In this document: one piece after another, positions 51,760 through 63,843 of the stretch | Position numbering within the stretch: the first letter of the stretch is position 1 | Layout of the letters: the number at the start of each line of letters is the position of its first letter | Origin: Symsagittifera roscoffensis | Taxonomy: Eukaryota > Xenacoelomorpha > Acoela > Convolutidae | Assembly: GCF_963678635.1 (NCBI RefSeq) | Contig: NC_087066.1 | Coordinates: forward strand, 54,328,312 to 54,392,311 | Length of the DNA: 64,000 nucleotides | Direction of reading: 5' to 3' | Notes under the pieces: model-generated | Seen by the model: the letters and a program-made list of their open reading frames with translations, nothing else | The model's database searches: none | Told to the model about the DNA's origin: nothing | Position numbers and translations under genes: made by a program

Positions 51760-52515
51760 GCACGAAAAGTTAGATTTCAAAAATTGGACTTTGCCTTAAA
51801 ACCTTAGTTATTTCTCTAACAAAATGAGTGAGAAGAGTTAGAAATTTTGATAATCAATTTTCCCAAGGATATAAAGTTCGCTACAAGAAATTCAAGAATC
51901 GCCGCTTCTACAGAAACAGTTAATTGCAACCCGTTCTTTCAATGAAACTTTTTATCTCAGATTTGATTGGGTAAATTTTAAGAAAATTCAAAAAGTTACC
52001 AAAAAATGTTCGAAAACATTCCAAACTTACAAGGTTTTTCTACAAAAAAGCAGGCTATAGCCGCTTAAGCAGAGAAGATTTCCAAAGCCGGCTTTCTCGA
52101 TTAAACACAACCTGAGAATTGGCCCGGTAGTTTTCGCGTAAAGTCAATAAGTTTCCAAAAAACTGTCAAAATTTCACAACTTTGACTTGTTTGAGGCCGT
52201 AGCTTTTTCTTAAGCAAACTGGGCATAACCAAGTACGCTTTTAACAACCGATTCATTAGCTTCAACCAATGATATCAGATTTGGCAGGATAGTTAGTGAG
52301 AAAAGTAAAAAAAACGGTCAACAAATCAAAAAATTGACTATTCCGAAAATCATAGCTTTTTGTTTGAAAAAAATTACGGAGAAAGATTATGAATTAGGGA
52401 TTCATGCAATCGGTAATTTCGATTAAACCCAAAATCTCATATTTGACAGGGTAGTTTTCGAGAAAAATCAAAAACTTTAAAAAAAAACTTTCGCAAACTG
52501 AAAACTTTTACTTTT
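51760..52515. repeat. Degenerate satellite monomers flanking the array
   Basis: Four to five diverged units of about 165 bp sharing the array's motifs in order: GCCGTAGCTTTTTCTTAAG, TATAGCCGCTTAAGCAGAGAAG, ATTAAACCCAAAATCTCATATTTGACAGGGTAGTTTTCGAG. They are much less alike than the array units next door. Confidence 0.7.
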
Positions 52516-55500
52516 TCGAGAGGCAAAACTTTTGGAGTCAAAACATTTGGTCGTAGTAGCATAAGCAAATGAGCTTCTCGATACCCGTTCTGCGAATTGA
52601 ACCCAAAACCTCAGGTAAGACAGGGTAGTTTTCAAGAATTTTCAAAAGTTAAAAACTATCAAAAAATCAAAAATCTGACTTTTCAGAGAACGATAACTTC
52701 TTGTGGAAAACTTTTAGTTAGTGTCAGCTAATGCAGAGGAGCTTCTCATTAACCGTTATTTCATTGAACCCACAATATCATATTTGAGTTCAGTTTTCGA
52801 GACAAAAATGAAAAGATTCAAAAAACGGTCAAAAATCAAAAGTTTGACTATTCCGAGGGCCATAACTTTATTGGCAAGAAAAATTCGGTCGTAGCCACTT
52901 ATGCAGAGGAGCTTTTCAAAACAGTTCAATTCATAGAAACCACAAACTCATATTTGAAAGGGAAAACATATTTCGAGAGGCAAAACTTTTGGAGTCAAAA
53001 CATTTGGTCGTAGTAGCATAAGCAAATGAGCTTCTCGATACCCGTTCTGCGAATTGAACCCAAAACCTCAGGTAAGACAGGGTAGTTTTCAAGAATTTTC
53101 AAAAGTTAAAAACTATCAAAAAATCAAAAATCTGACATTTCAGAGAACGATAACTTCTTGTGGAAAACTTTTAGTTAGTGTCAGCTAATGCAGAGGAGCT
53201 TCTCATTAACCATTATTTCATTGAACCCACAATATCAGATTTGAGTTCAGTTTTCGAGACAAAAATGAAAAGATTCAAAAAACGGTCAAAAATCAAAAGT
53301 TTGACTATTCCGAGGGCCATAACTTTATTGGCAAGAAAAATTCGGTCGTAGCCACTTATGTAGAGGAGCTTTTCAAAACAGTTCAATTCATAGAAACCAC
53401 AAACTCATATTTGAAAGGGAAAACATATTTCGAGAGGCAAAACTTTTGGAGTCAAAACATTTGGTCGTAGTAGCATAAGCAAATGAGCTTCTCGATACCC
53501 GTTCTGCGAATTGAACCCAAAACCTCAGGTAAGACAGGGTAGTTTTCAAGAATTTTCAAAAGTTAAAAACTATCAAAAAATCAAAAATCTGACTTTTCAG
53601 AGAACGATAACTTCTTGTGGAAAACTTTTAGTTAGTGTCAGCTAATGCAGAGGAGCTTCTCATTAACCATTATTTCATTGAACCCACAATATCAGATTTG
53701 AGTTCAGTTTTCGAGACAAAAATGAAAAGATTCAAAAAACGGTCAAAAATCAAAAGTTTGACTATTCCGAGGGCCATAACTTTATTGGCAAGAAAAATTC
53801 GGTCGTAGCCACTTATGCAGAGGAGCTTTTCAAAACAGTTCAATTCATAGAAACCACAAACTCATATTTGAAAGGGAAAACATATTTCGAGAGGCAAAAC
53901 TTTTGGAGTCAAAACATTTGGTCGTAGTAGCATAAGCAAATGAGCTTCTCGATACCCGTTCTGCGAATTGAACCCAAAACCTCAGGTAAGACAGGGTAGT
54001 TTTCAAGAATTTTCAAAAGTTAAAAACTATCAAAAAATCAAAAATCTGACTTTTCAGAGAACGATAACTTCTTGTGGAAAACTTTTAGTTAGTGTCAGCT
54101 AATGCAGAGGAGCTTCTCATTAACCATTATTTCATTGAACCCACAATATCAGATTTGAGTTCAGTTTTCGAGACAAAAATGAAAAGATTCAAAAAACGGT
54201 CAAAAATCAAAAGTTTGACTATTCCGAGGGCCATAACTTTATTGGCAAGAAAAATTCGGTCGTAGCCACTTATGCAGAGGAGCTTTTCAAAACAGTTCAA
54301 TTCATAGAAACCACAAACTCATATTTGAAAGGGAAAACATATTTCGAGAGGCAAAACTTGTGGAGTCAAAACATTTGGTCGTAGTAGCATAAGCAAATGA
54401 GCTTCTCGATACCCGTTCTGCGAATTGAACCCAAAACCTCAGGTAAGACAGGGTAGTTTTCAAGAATTTTCAAAAGTTAAAAACTATCAAAAAATCAAAA
54501 ATCTGACTTTTCAGAGAACGATAACTTCTTGTGGAAAACTTTTAGTTAGTGTCAGCTAATGCAGAGGAGCTTCTCATTAACCATTATTTCATTGAACCCA
54601 CAATATCAGATTTGAGTTCAGTTTTCGAGACAAAAATGAAAAGATTCAAAAAACGGTCAAAAATCAAAAGTTTGACTATTCCGAGGGCCATAACTTTATT
54701 GGCAAGAAAAATTCGGTCGTAGCCACTTATGCAGAGGAGCTTTTCAAAACAGTTCAATTCATAGAAACCACAAACTCATATTTGAAAGGGAAAACATATT
54801 TCGAGAGGCAAAACTTTTGGAGTCAAAACATTTGGTCGTAGTAGCATAAGCAAATGAGCTTCTCGATACCCGTTCTGCGAATTGAACCCAAAACCTCAGG
54901 TAAGACAGGGTAGTTTTCAAGAATTTTCAAAAGTTAAAAACTATCAAAAAATCAAAAATCTGACTTTTCAGAGAACGATAACTTCTTGTGGAAAACTTTT
55001 AGTTAGTGTCAGCTAATGCAGAGGAGCTTCTCATTAACCATTATTTCATTGAACCCACAATATCAGATTTGAGTTGTTTTCGAGACAAAAATGAAAAGAT
55101 TCAAAAAACGGTCAAAAATCAAAAGTTTGACTATTCCGAGGGCCATAACTTTATTGGCAAGAAAAATTCGGTCGTAGCCACTTATGCAGAGGAGCTTTTC
55201 AAAACAGTTCAATTCATAGAAACCACAAACTCATATTTGAAAGGGAAAACATATTTCGAGAGGCAAAACTTTTGGAGTCAAAACATTTGGTCGTAGTAGC
55301 ATAAGCAAATGAGCTTCTCGATACCCGTTCTGCGAATTGAACCCAAAACCTCAGGTAAGACAGGGTAGTTTTCAAGAATTTTCAAAAGTTAAAAACTATC
55401 AAAAAATCAAAAATCTGACTTTTCAGAGAACGATAACTTCTTGTGGAAAACTTTTAGTTAGTGTCAGCTAATGCAGAGGAGCTTCTCATTAACCGTTATT

Positions 55501-58430
55501 TCATTGAACCCACAATATCAGATTTGAGTTCAGTTTTCGAGACAAAAATGAAAAGATTCAAAAAACGGTCAAAAATCAAAAGTTTGACTATTCCGAGGGC
55601 CATAACTTTATTGGCAAGAAAAATTCGGTCGTAGCCACTTATGCAGAGGAGCTTTTCAAAACAGTTCAATTCATAGAAACCACAAACTCATATTTGAAAG
55701 GGAAAACATATTTCGAGAGGCAAAACTTTTGGAGTCAAAACATTTGGTCGTAGTAGCATAAGCAAATGAGCTTCTCGATACCCGTTCTGCGAATTGAACC
55801 CAAAACCTCAGGTAAGACAGGGTAGTTTTCAAGAATTTTCAAAAGTTAAAAACTATCAAAAAATCAAAAATCTGACTTTTCAGAGAACGATAACTTCTTG
55901 TGGAAAACTTTTAGTTAGTGTCAGCTAATGCAGAGGAGCTTCTCATTAACCGTTATTTCATTGAACCCACAATATCAGATTTGAGTTCAGTTTTCGAGAC
56001 AAAAATGAAAAGATTCAAAAAACGGTCAAAAATCAAAAGTTTGACTATTCCGAGGGCCATAACTTTATTGGCAAGAAAAATTCGGTCGTAGCCACTTATG
56101 CAGAGGAGCTTTTCAAAACAGTTCAATTCATAGAAACCACAAACTCATATTTGAAAGGGAAAACATATTTCGAGAGGCAAAACTTTTGGAGTCAAAACAT
56201 TTGGTCGTAGTAGCATAAGCAAATGAGCTTCTCGATACCCGTTCTGCGAATTGAACCCAAAACCTCAGGTAAGACAGGGTAGTTTTCAAGAATTTTCAAA
56301 AGTTAAAAACTATCAAAAAATCAAAAATCTGACTTTTCAGAGAACGATAACTTCTTGTGGAAAACTTTTAGTTAGTGTCAGCTAATGCAGAGGAGCTTCT
56401 CATTAACCGTTATTTCATTGAACCCACAATATCAGATTTGAGTTCAATTTTCGAGACAAAAATGAAAAGATTCAAAAAACTGTCAAAAATCAAAAGTTTG
56501 ACTATTCCGAGGGCCATAACTTTATTGGCAAGAAAAATTCGGTCGTAGCCACTTATGCAGAGGAGCTTTTCAAAACAGTTCAATTCATAGAAACCACAAA
56601 CTCATATTTGAAAGGGAAAACATATTTCGAGAGGCAAAACTTTTGGAGTCAAAACATTTGGTCGTAGTAGCATAAGCAAATGAGCTTCTCGATACCCGTT
56701 CTGCGAATTGAACCCAAAACCTCAGGTAAGACAGGGTAGTTTTCAAGAATTTTCAAAAGTTAAAAACTATCAAAAAATCAAAAATCTGACTTTTCAGAGA
56801 ACGATAACTTCTTGTGGAAAACTTTTAGTTAGTGTCAGCTAATGCAGAGGAGCTTCTCATTAACCATTATTTCATTGAACCCACAATATCAGATTTGAGT
56901 TCAGTTTTCGAGACAAAAATGAAAAGATTCAAAAAACGGTCAAAAATCAAAAGTTTGACTATTCCGAGGGCCATAACTTTATTGGCAAGAAAAATTCGGT
57001 CGTAGCCACTTATGCAGAGGAGCTTTTCAAAACAGTTCAATTCATAGAAACCACAAACTCATATTTGAAAGGGAAAACATATTTCGAGAGGCAAAACTTT
57101 TGGAGTCAAAACATTTGGTCGTAGTAGCATAAGCAAATGAGCTTCTCGATACCCGTTCTGCGAATTGAACCCAAAACCTCAGGTAAGACAGGGTAGTTTT
57201 CAAGAATTTTCAAAAGTTAAAAACTATCAAAAAATCAAAAATCTGACTTTTCAGAGAACGATAACTTCTTGTGGAAAACTTTTAGTTAGTGTCAGCTAAT
57301 GCAGAGGAGCTTCTCATTAACCGTTATTTCATTGAACCCACAATATCAGATTTGAGTTCAGTTTTCGAGACAAAAATGAAAAGATTCAAAAAACGGTCAA
57401 AAATCAAAAGTTTGACTATTCCGAGGGCCATAACTTTATTGGCAAGAAAAATTCGGTCGTAGCCACTTATGCAGAGGAGCTTTTCAAAACAGTTCAATTC
57501 ATAGAAACCACAAACTCATATTTGAAAGGGAAAACATATTTCGAGAGGCAAAACTTTTGGAGTCAAAACATTTGGTCGTAGTAGCATAAGCAAATGAGCT
57601 TCTCGATACCCGTTCTGCGAATTGAACCCAAAACCTCAGGTAAGACAGGGTAGTTTTCAAGAATTTTCAAAAGTTAAAAACTATCAAAAAATCAAAAATC
57701 TGACTTTTCAGAGAACGATAACTTCTTGTGGAAAACTTTTAGTTAGTGTCAGCTAATGCAGAGGAGCTTCTCATTAACCGTTATTTCATTGAACCCACAA
57801 TATCAGATTTGAGTTCAGTTTTCGAGACAAAAATGAAAAGATTCAAAAAACGGTCAAAAATCAAAAGTTTGACTATTCCGAGGGCCATAACTTTATTGGC
57901 AAGAAAAATTCGGTCAACAGTTCAAAACAGTTCAATTCATAGAAACCACAAACTCATATTTGAAAGGGAAAACATATTTCGAGAGGCAAAACTTTTGGAG
58001 TCAAAAAATTTGGTCGTAGTAGCATAAGCAAATGAGCTTCTCGATACCCGTTCTGCGAATTGAACCCAAAACCTCAGGTAAGACAGGGTAGTTTTCAAGA
58101 ATTTTCAAAAGTTAAAACTATCAAAAAATCAAAAATCTGACTTTTCAGAGAACGATAACTTCTTGTGGAAAACTTTTAGTTAGTGTCAGCTAATGCAGAG
58201 GAGCTTCTCATTAACCGTTATTTCATTGAACCCACAATATCAGATTTGAGTTCAGTTTTCGAGACAAAAATGAAAAGATTCAAAAAACGGTCAAAAATCA
58301 AAAGTTTGACTATTCCGAGGGCCATAACTTTATTGGCAAGAAAAATTCGGTCGTAGCCACTTATGCAGAGGAGCTTTTCAAAACAGTTCAATTCATAGAA
58401 ACCACAAACTCATATTTGAAAGGGGTAGTT
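52516..58430. repeat. Higher-order tandem array, 13 units of 457 bp
   Basis: Unit starts (TTCGAGAGGC) at 52516, 52972, 53429, 53886, 54343, 54800, 55255, 55712, 56169, 56626, 57083, 57540 and 57978. The period is 457 except for small indels (455, 438) in two units. Each unit contains three related submonomers (about 165, 167 and 125 bp) sharing a GCATAAGCAAATGAGCTT / GCTAATGCAGAGGAGCTT / CTTATGCAGAGGAGCTT core. Units are nearly identical to each other, while the submonomers inside a unit are diverged. Open frames in it are accidental. Confidence 0.95.
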
Positions 58431-58679
58431 TTCGAGAAAATGAAAAAAAAATCAAAAATTTGGTTCAAATATTCGAGATACTTTTTCAAAGGCTGTAGAC
58501 AGAGGGGTCAAGTAAAAATTACTCGAGGGGAGTACGCAGGCACACAGAGGAGTAAGCGGTATTTGAACTGATACCCCTTTTCTGAAAATCATGAGAAGTT
58601 TGAGAAAAACTAAAAACTTTGCAATAAGTGAAAAATTTTTCAAAAACAAAAAAAAATAACCGATTGGTAAAATAACAAC
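58431..58679. other. Satellite right edge and unique sequence
   Basis: Starts with a half monomer (GTAGTTTTCGAGAAAATG) and then leaves the repeat. No gene. Confidence 0.45.
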
Positions 58680-60180
58680 CAAGTTGAAAAGGGTGGAGGG
58701 GAGTGCTAAAATTTTGTTTAGCTTGAAGCGGCCAAAAATTAGGTCATTGAGCCGATAAAAAATAATGGCCGATGAACTTTTTTAGCCAAACAAAACAAAA
58801 GGAAATAAAAACGAAGTCAAGGTAAATAAAATTACAAAATGTAGGCATGCGTAAATCAAACATTAAAAACAACCTTATAGAAAAATACGTACAGACAACA
58901 AAATAATTCCAAGATGTGACACTAAGCCGACAACAGATAGGCAGACATATAATTGGCCGACAATTTTATTTGAAACAAATTTCCAGTTTGAAAAAAAACA
59001 GGTCCTGGTCAGATTCCAACCCAGGCACTTTGCCGTCTCACGCATATTCGTTACCTCCAGGCTAAGTTGGCCAGGAACAGTAAGAAATTTGAATACATTA
59101 TGAAACATTGAAACAAGGTAGCGATGAGTCCAGACGTCCAGATGAGTCCTGTGAACAAAGTTTTTTACGGGAAAAAAGTCTAGTGCACGGTTGCAATACC
59201 CTAGCTTATTGCAAGGGTAACAAGGCATTAGAATGTGGAAATTAGCATCGGAAGAAAATTTACCAAGCGGTAAAAAAGCAGAAAAAATACCTTAGCAGAA
59301 ACCCTGTAAACCGAAAAAAAAATCAACGAGACTTATAAATAATAAACAAGTCTCCCTCGCCCTCAACAACAACAAACAACAAATGAACCAATATGAGGCT
59401 ACTAAGCTTATATTAAAAAAATCTGAAACCAATTAAGACAAAAAAAAAGAAAATAAATAAGGCGAAAATAAATTCCGAAAACAAATTCAAAAAATTTTAA
59501 GAATAATAAAAAACTATTAAGTTCCCCTCAGCCTCAAAACACCCAGGCATGCACAATTTTTTTTCGCTGGTCGACAGACTCAACAGGAGGCCATTAAGAC
59601 GATATGATAATAGGCCGAAACCAATTGAGAAAAAAACAAAAACGCCGAAAAAATCTGTCATGAAAAACTTGAACTATAATTTCAATTAAGCTTTTAGCAA
59701 AAGGTGCGATCCAGAGGTGAGCATAAAAACTACATACCATTTAAAACGACTCATAATTAGGTCACTAAGCCAATAAAAAATCAGTCGAAATCGTTTGGAC
59801 AAAAAAAATAAGCAAAAAAAAACCAAAGACAATATACAAGTCAAGAAAACTCAAACAGCAGAAGTAAATCAAAACACTAAGAGCAACTACAATGTAAATT
59901 GAGCATAGCAAGAAAAACCAATTCTACGATAAGGCAACTAGGCCGACCAAACATGAGCAGCCAAATAATGGTCAGATTCGAGACCAGTACCTTTGCCGTA
60001 TCAGGCAAATTTCTGCCGTATCAGGCAAACCTCCAAGCGTAGTGGGCCGGGAAAGATAAGAAATTGAGGTGGGCCTCAGAACGTACCACTAGATATGAGT
60101 CCTCAAGACAAGTTTGTTTGAGGGAAAAAAGTCTAGCACCCGATTGCAATACCCTTGCTTATCGCAAGGGTAATTAGACC
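58680..60180 (-). repeat. Two copies of a dispersed repeat with tRNA-like segment
   Basis: Copies at about 58,680-59,240 and 59,700-60,180 share, in order, TAGGTCA(T/C)TAAGCC-type, GGTCAGATTC and AAAAAAGTCTAG...TTGCAATACCC motifs. On the minus strand each contains a tRNA-like block: (C/G)GCC(C/A)A(C/A)..TGGAGGT as a weak A box and GGT(T/C)(G/T)(G/C)GAATCTGACC as a B box. Related to 50.9 kb and 19.29 kb. GCCGTATCAGGCAAA is tandemly doubled at 59996-60030. Probably a tRNA-derived SINE or a composite. Confidence 0.55.
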
Positions 60181-60208
60181 AGTTGATGAATATAATCAGA
60201 AAACTCAC

Positions 60209-63200
60209 TTGATTTTGCCGGCGTTGTCATTTGGCCTCGCCAGCAACATTTCCTTTAAAGCCTCCCTAGACTTGCCATTGTTCAACGCCGACACAAAAAA
60301 CAACTTCTGGAAGTTGAACTCAATGTCTTTTTCAGCCACCGATGGGATCTCTAAAGATGTCGGCGTCTCAGTGAATTCCAGTGGAATGTCCAAGAATTTG
60401 TAGCTCACAAAAAGTGATACAAGATTAGGGTCTTTCAACGCCTTGCAATTTGATTCCAAAGCAACGCTGTGCACCACAATTGATATCAGATTCGGGTCTT
60501 CAACCGAGCTCGCTAAGAACGATTTCATAGTCTTCGTGTTTACAAACATCTCTGAGTCTGTGCTTTCTCCGCCTGATTCCAAAATTTCATCTGGTTGAGC
60601 TGGCTCGAAATCCTTTCGATTTTCTTCTGTAATCGAGTCATCCTCGGGTTTTGATTGGTCCTCACGCTGACCTGGCTCTTGTGTCTCTCCCGGCTCTTTT
60701 TCTTTCGGTTTCAGAGTTGCTCTTCTTGGTTTTGCTGTTGGTGCCTCTTGTTGAGCCGTGATTTTCTCTGAATTATCTACCTTTATCTCGTGTACAGGTA
60801 TATCTTCCACTTCTTTATTCACTGGCACGTCTGGCTCTGAATCAATCGAGAAACCCACCTTTTTCGGGGAACCTCGCGTAGATGTTGACGGTTGAGGCTC
60901 CTCTTCAGCTTGGACTATTTTCGGTTTTTGGGGCTCATGTTTTACTATCAGCTCACTCTTGGTATCAATGCTCGACTTGGGTGCTCTGATTGGTTCCTCT
61001 TCAATTCTGTTGATAACTCGCTTCGGTTCTTTTTCTATCTCTTGGAACTCATTCGTTGAGAGAACTCTTTTGTTCTTCTGATCATTCAGCTCTTTCAGTT
61101 CCTTTTCCTCATTCTCCCTTTCAGCAATCAAGCGCATTGCTTCGCCTCTTACAACAGATTCGCTCTTGTAATCTGAGAACCACTTGAGATTCACAGATAT
61201 TGACCCATTTGTCTTTCCATCTGGTAATCTGATCTCGTAGGGTCCATGAATTGCTCTGTTGTGAGCTAGTTCAGTCAACGGCACCTTCGCAATGCCAAGA
61301 AACGACAGATCACTGCTTTGCTGAGAATCGTCAAACACGTACAGCTCCAGCTCACTAGCCTTCAGGTAATTGTCCAGACTATCTGACATATTGACCTTGA
61401 ACGACTTGTTGTCCGAGAACTGTGGATGACAACTGTTCTCCACGACGGGCGTGTCGTAGTCGTCAAAGTCGAAGAACTTGTACACAACGTACGGCGACGG
61501 CTGACGATCCGGCAAGCGAGAGTTCAAATCAGAACATTTTTCAATCTTGACATACAAGTAGTTCGATCCCGGCTCCACCTCGCGCTCACGCTCTAGCACT
61601 TTAAGAGCTTCGTTGTCTACCTGGGCGTTAATTTTAGAATAGCCCATGGCCTTCACTCGTTCGGAGTACAATCTCAACGCTTGTTCGACGGGAACAACAA
61701 AGCGAATACTGTATTCGAGCGTTCCAAACACCTCGACGCCGTCACGCGAATTGCCTACAAGGGGTGCGGAGGCGTACATTCTTCCTTGCGGGTTGTCAAA
61801 TATATCTCGGAAGCACAGTTTAGTCGATGCTAGAGTCCTAAAGTCTGTTCCGATTGCCTGGTGTAACTCAAAGGCGCTTGAGTTTTTCATCAAGTAGGCC
61901 AAGAACATATCGTCCATATCGACTTTGAACTGAGACGTGAACTTGAACACCGCTACTGGTCCTTTGGCCACAGGAGTTGTCTGAATCTCGAACTCGTGGA
62001 ATCCGTAAGTCATGAACATAGAAGGCTGACTGTCTCTGAGCAACTTCTGCGCATCTTCCGAAAGAGCAACGCGGTCAATGTGAATTTCAAAGATATTTTT
62101 TCCACGTTCGATTTCGAGTGTTTCTTGGCCGAGAACCTCTGCATCATCATCGTCTCCCTCAATTCCTGGCTCTGCGCGTATCTTGAAAGACTTTGTTCCG
62201 TACGCTACGTCCTTAAGCTGTGCCTCCAGCTTTTTGATTCTCGCTTGTCGGATGTCTAGCAGTCTTGCATACTCCTCGGCTCTCGCTTCAAACTCCTTCT
62301 TGTACTCTTCAACTCTTTGCGTCGAAGTGTCCACTTCCTTTTTGTACACTTTGTTGATGTTGTACTGCTGCAGAAGCATGTTCCTCGCCTTCTCTAATTC
62401 AGCGACCGTGTCCGCCAACTGCGCTTCCAGGTCCAGAACTTTGCTTTGACTCGGCTCCTCCTCCGTACTCTCAACGAAGTCTGGCTTATCACTTGGTTTG
62501 TCTTTTCTTGACCTTAGCAACACCAACGCTTCTTCCAATTCGTTGAAATCTGTTCCACTTTGTGTGGTGAAGAACTTGATTTTCTCCTGAGCTGATTCAT
62601 ACTGCTGCTTCACAGTGTAATACTCGATCTGCAGCTGTCGCATCTCAGTTTTCAATTTCTCATGGGCTTCTGATTCCGCGTGATACTTGTCCAACACTTC
62701 TCCTTTGTCGGATAGATCTCCCTTCATCGCAGCTTGAAGTTTGGCGATTTCTAACCTCAGCTCTCGCTCCTTTTCCAGCGACGCCGAATCTCGTTCCGTA
62801 TCCAAAGCTGACTTCATTAAGCTCTCGTTATTGGATTTCAAAATGTGGCATTCCTGTTCCAACAGTTGAATTCTGTGTTGCATCTCAAGGACAACCTTTT
62901 CTCGCTGTAAATCATCCCGCATCTTGCTTTGCAACTCAACATAGCGGGCATTTTCCTCCCGCAGATCTTTGTTCAACTTTTCAAGCTCTGCAAGCAGACT
63001 TTGATTCGTTCCTTTTACCGACCTCAAGTTCTCTTCAAGTGTCTGATACTGCAATTGCAGCGAGGTGAACTTGGTTGACTTCTCCCTGATTTCGCGCTGC
63101 AGCTTGATGATTTCGACATTCTCTTGGATTCCTGACTTGAAATCATTGTTAACCGTCTCCTTGTACTTCACAATACCCTCATTTCGATCCATATGCTGCT

Positions 63201-63843
63201 GTCTCAATTGATCTTTCAGATGGTCTGATTCCCTTTCTGCTTCCTGTAGCCGCTCTTCCATCTCAACTAGAGCTTCGTTCAGCTTCGCATTTTCATCGCG
63301 GGCCTCCTCCAGTAAACTGTGACCATACCTCGGTAAGGCTTCCATTTTCGCGCAGTTATTCCTGGGAGTTCGCGCCGTGTCACCTCTAACGCCTCTCCCG
63401 GTATCGATTCGATGTCCGATATAATTGTAGGTGCTGTTCGCCGGACGTTTATTTTGGGCCGCCAGCTGTTGTTTTGCGACAGCTAATTTATCTTTCAGCA
63501 TATTGTTTTCCTTTTGCAGTTCCAAAATCTTCATATTCTGATCTTCTATTTTCTCTGTCAGCTCCACGTCGCGCTTGGTCATTCCAACAGCAGCTCCGCC
63601 AGATTTGAGCAGTTTTTTATTGTCGTTGAACAATTTTTGCATTTTAGTAGTCAACTTTTTAATCTTTTCCTCTTGTTTTCTTCCATGCTGTTTCAGAAGA
63701 ATATTTTCAGAGTATATTTGCAAATAATTGTCCTCGATATCTTCACGTGACCATTTTTCAACGATTCGCTTCTGCTTCGGGTCCATCTGACCTATCCCAT
63801 TCACATCTCGCACTGGTATATCTTCTAGCGGGTCGTCATTCAT
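60209..63843 (-). CDS. RPGRIP1L: RPGRIP1L, main coding exon (1211 codons)
   Basis: Ciliary transition-zone scaffold that binds RPGR and NPHP-module proteins. Start chosen at ATG 63843 (MNDDPLEDIPVRD) because an acceptor, TTGATTGCTACAG, lies only 8 bases upstream and the frame before it is not coding. Residues about 30-560 are coiled coil (ENILLKQHGRKQEEKIKKL, a hallmark of the family; LDIRQARIKKLEAQLKD near the end). First C2 domain about 578-745 (ERGKNIFEIHIDRV); second C2 about 759-895 (NYLYVKIEKCSDL, PYVVYKFFDFDDYDTPV). An acidic, low-complexity linker runs from about 920 to 1100. The RPGR-interacting C2-like domain starts near 1114 (DPNLISIVVHSVAL) and is cut by the intron. With the 25331 exon the protein is about 1295 residues, matching vertebrate length (about 1315). 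Vertebrate orthologues have many coding exons, so a single 3.6-kb exon implies massive intron loss. Confidence 0.95.

Larger units (their letters stand above)
25584..60208 (-). other. RPGRIP1L: 34.6-kb terminal intron of RPGRIP1L
   Basis: Donor AA|GTGAGT at 60208, acceptor TTCTAG at 25584, both canonical on the minus strand. It holds a LINE relic, two unrelated tandem-repeat arrays and a complete LTR retroelement in the same transcriptional orientation as the host gene. Confidence 0.88.

Noticed and set aside
55006..58027. Two 93-96-aa open frames in the satellite
   Set aside because: Present only where indels shift the repeat; the same sequence is closed in neighbouring units, so accidental.
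52516..58430. CRISPR-like direct repeat array
   Set aside because: Units are 457 bp without short repeats and unique spacers, in a eukaryotic intron; it is a satellite.
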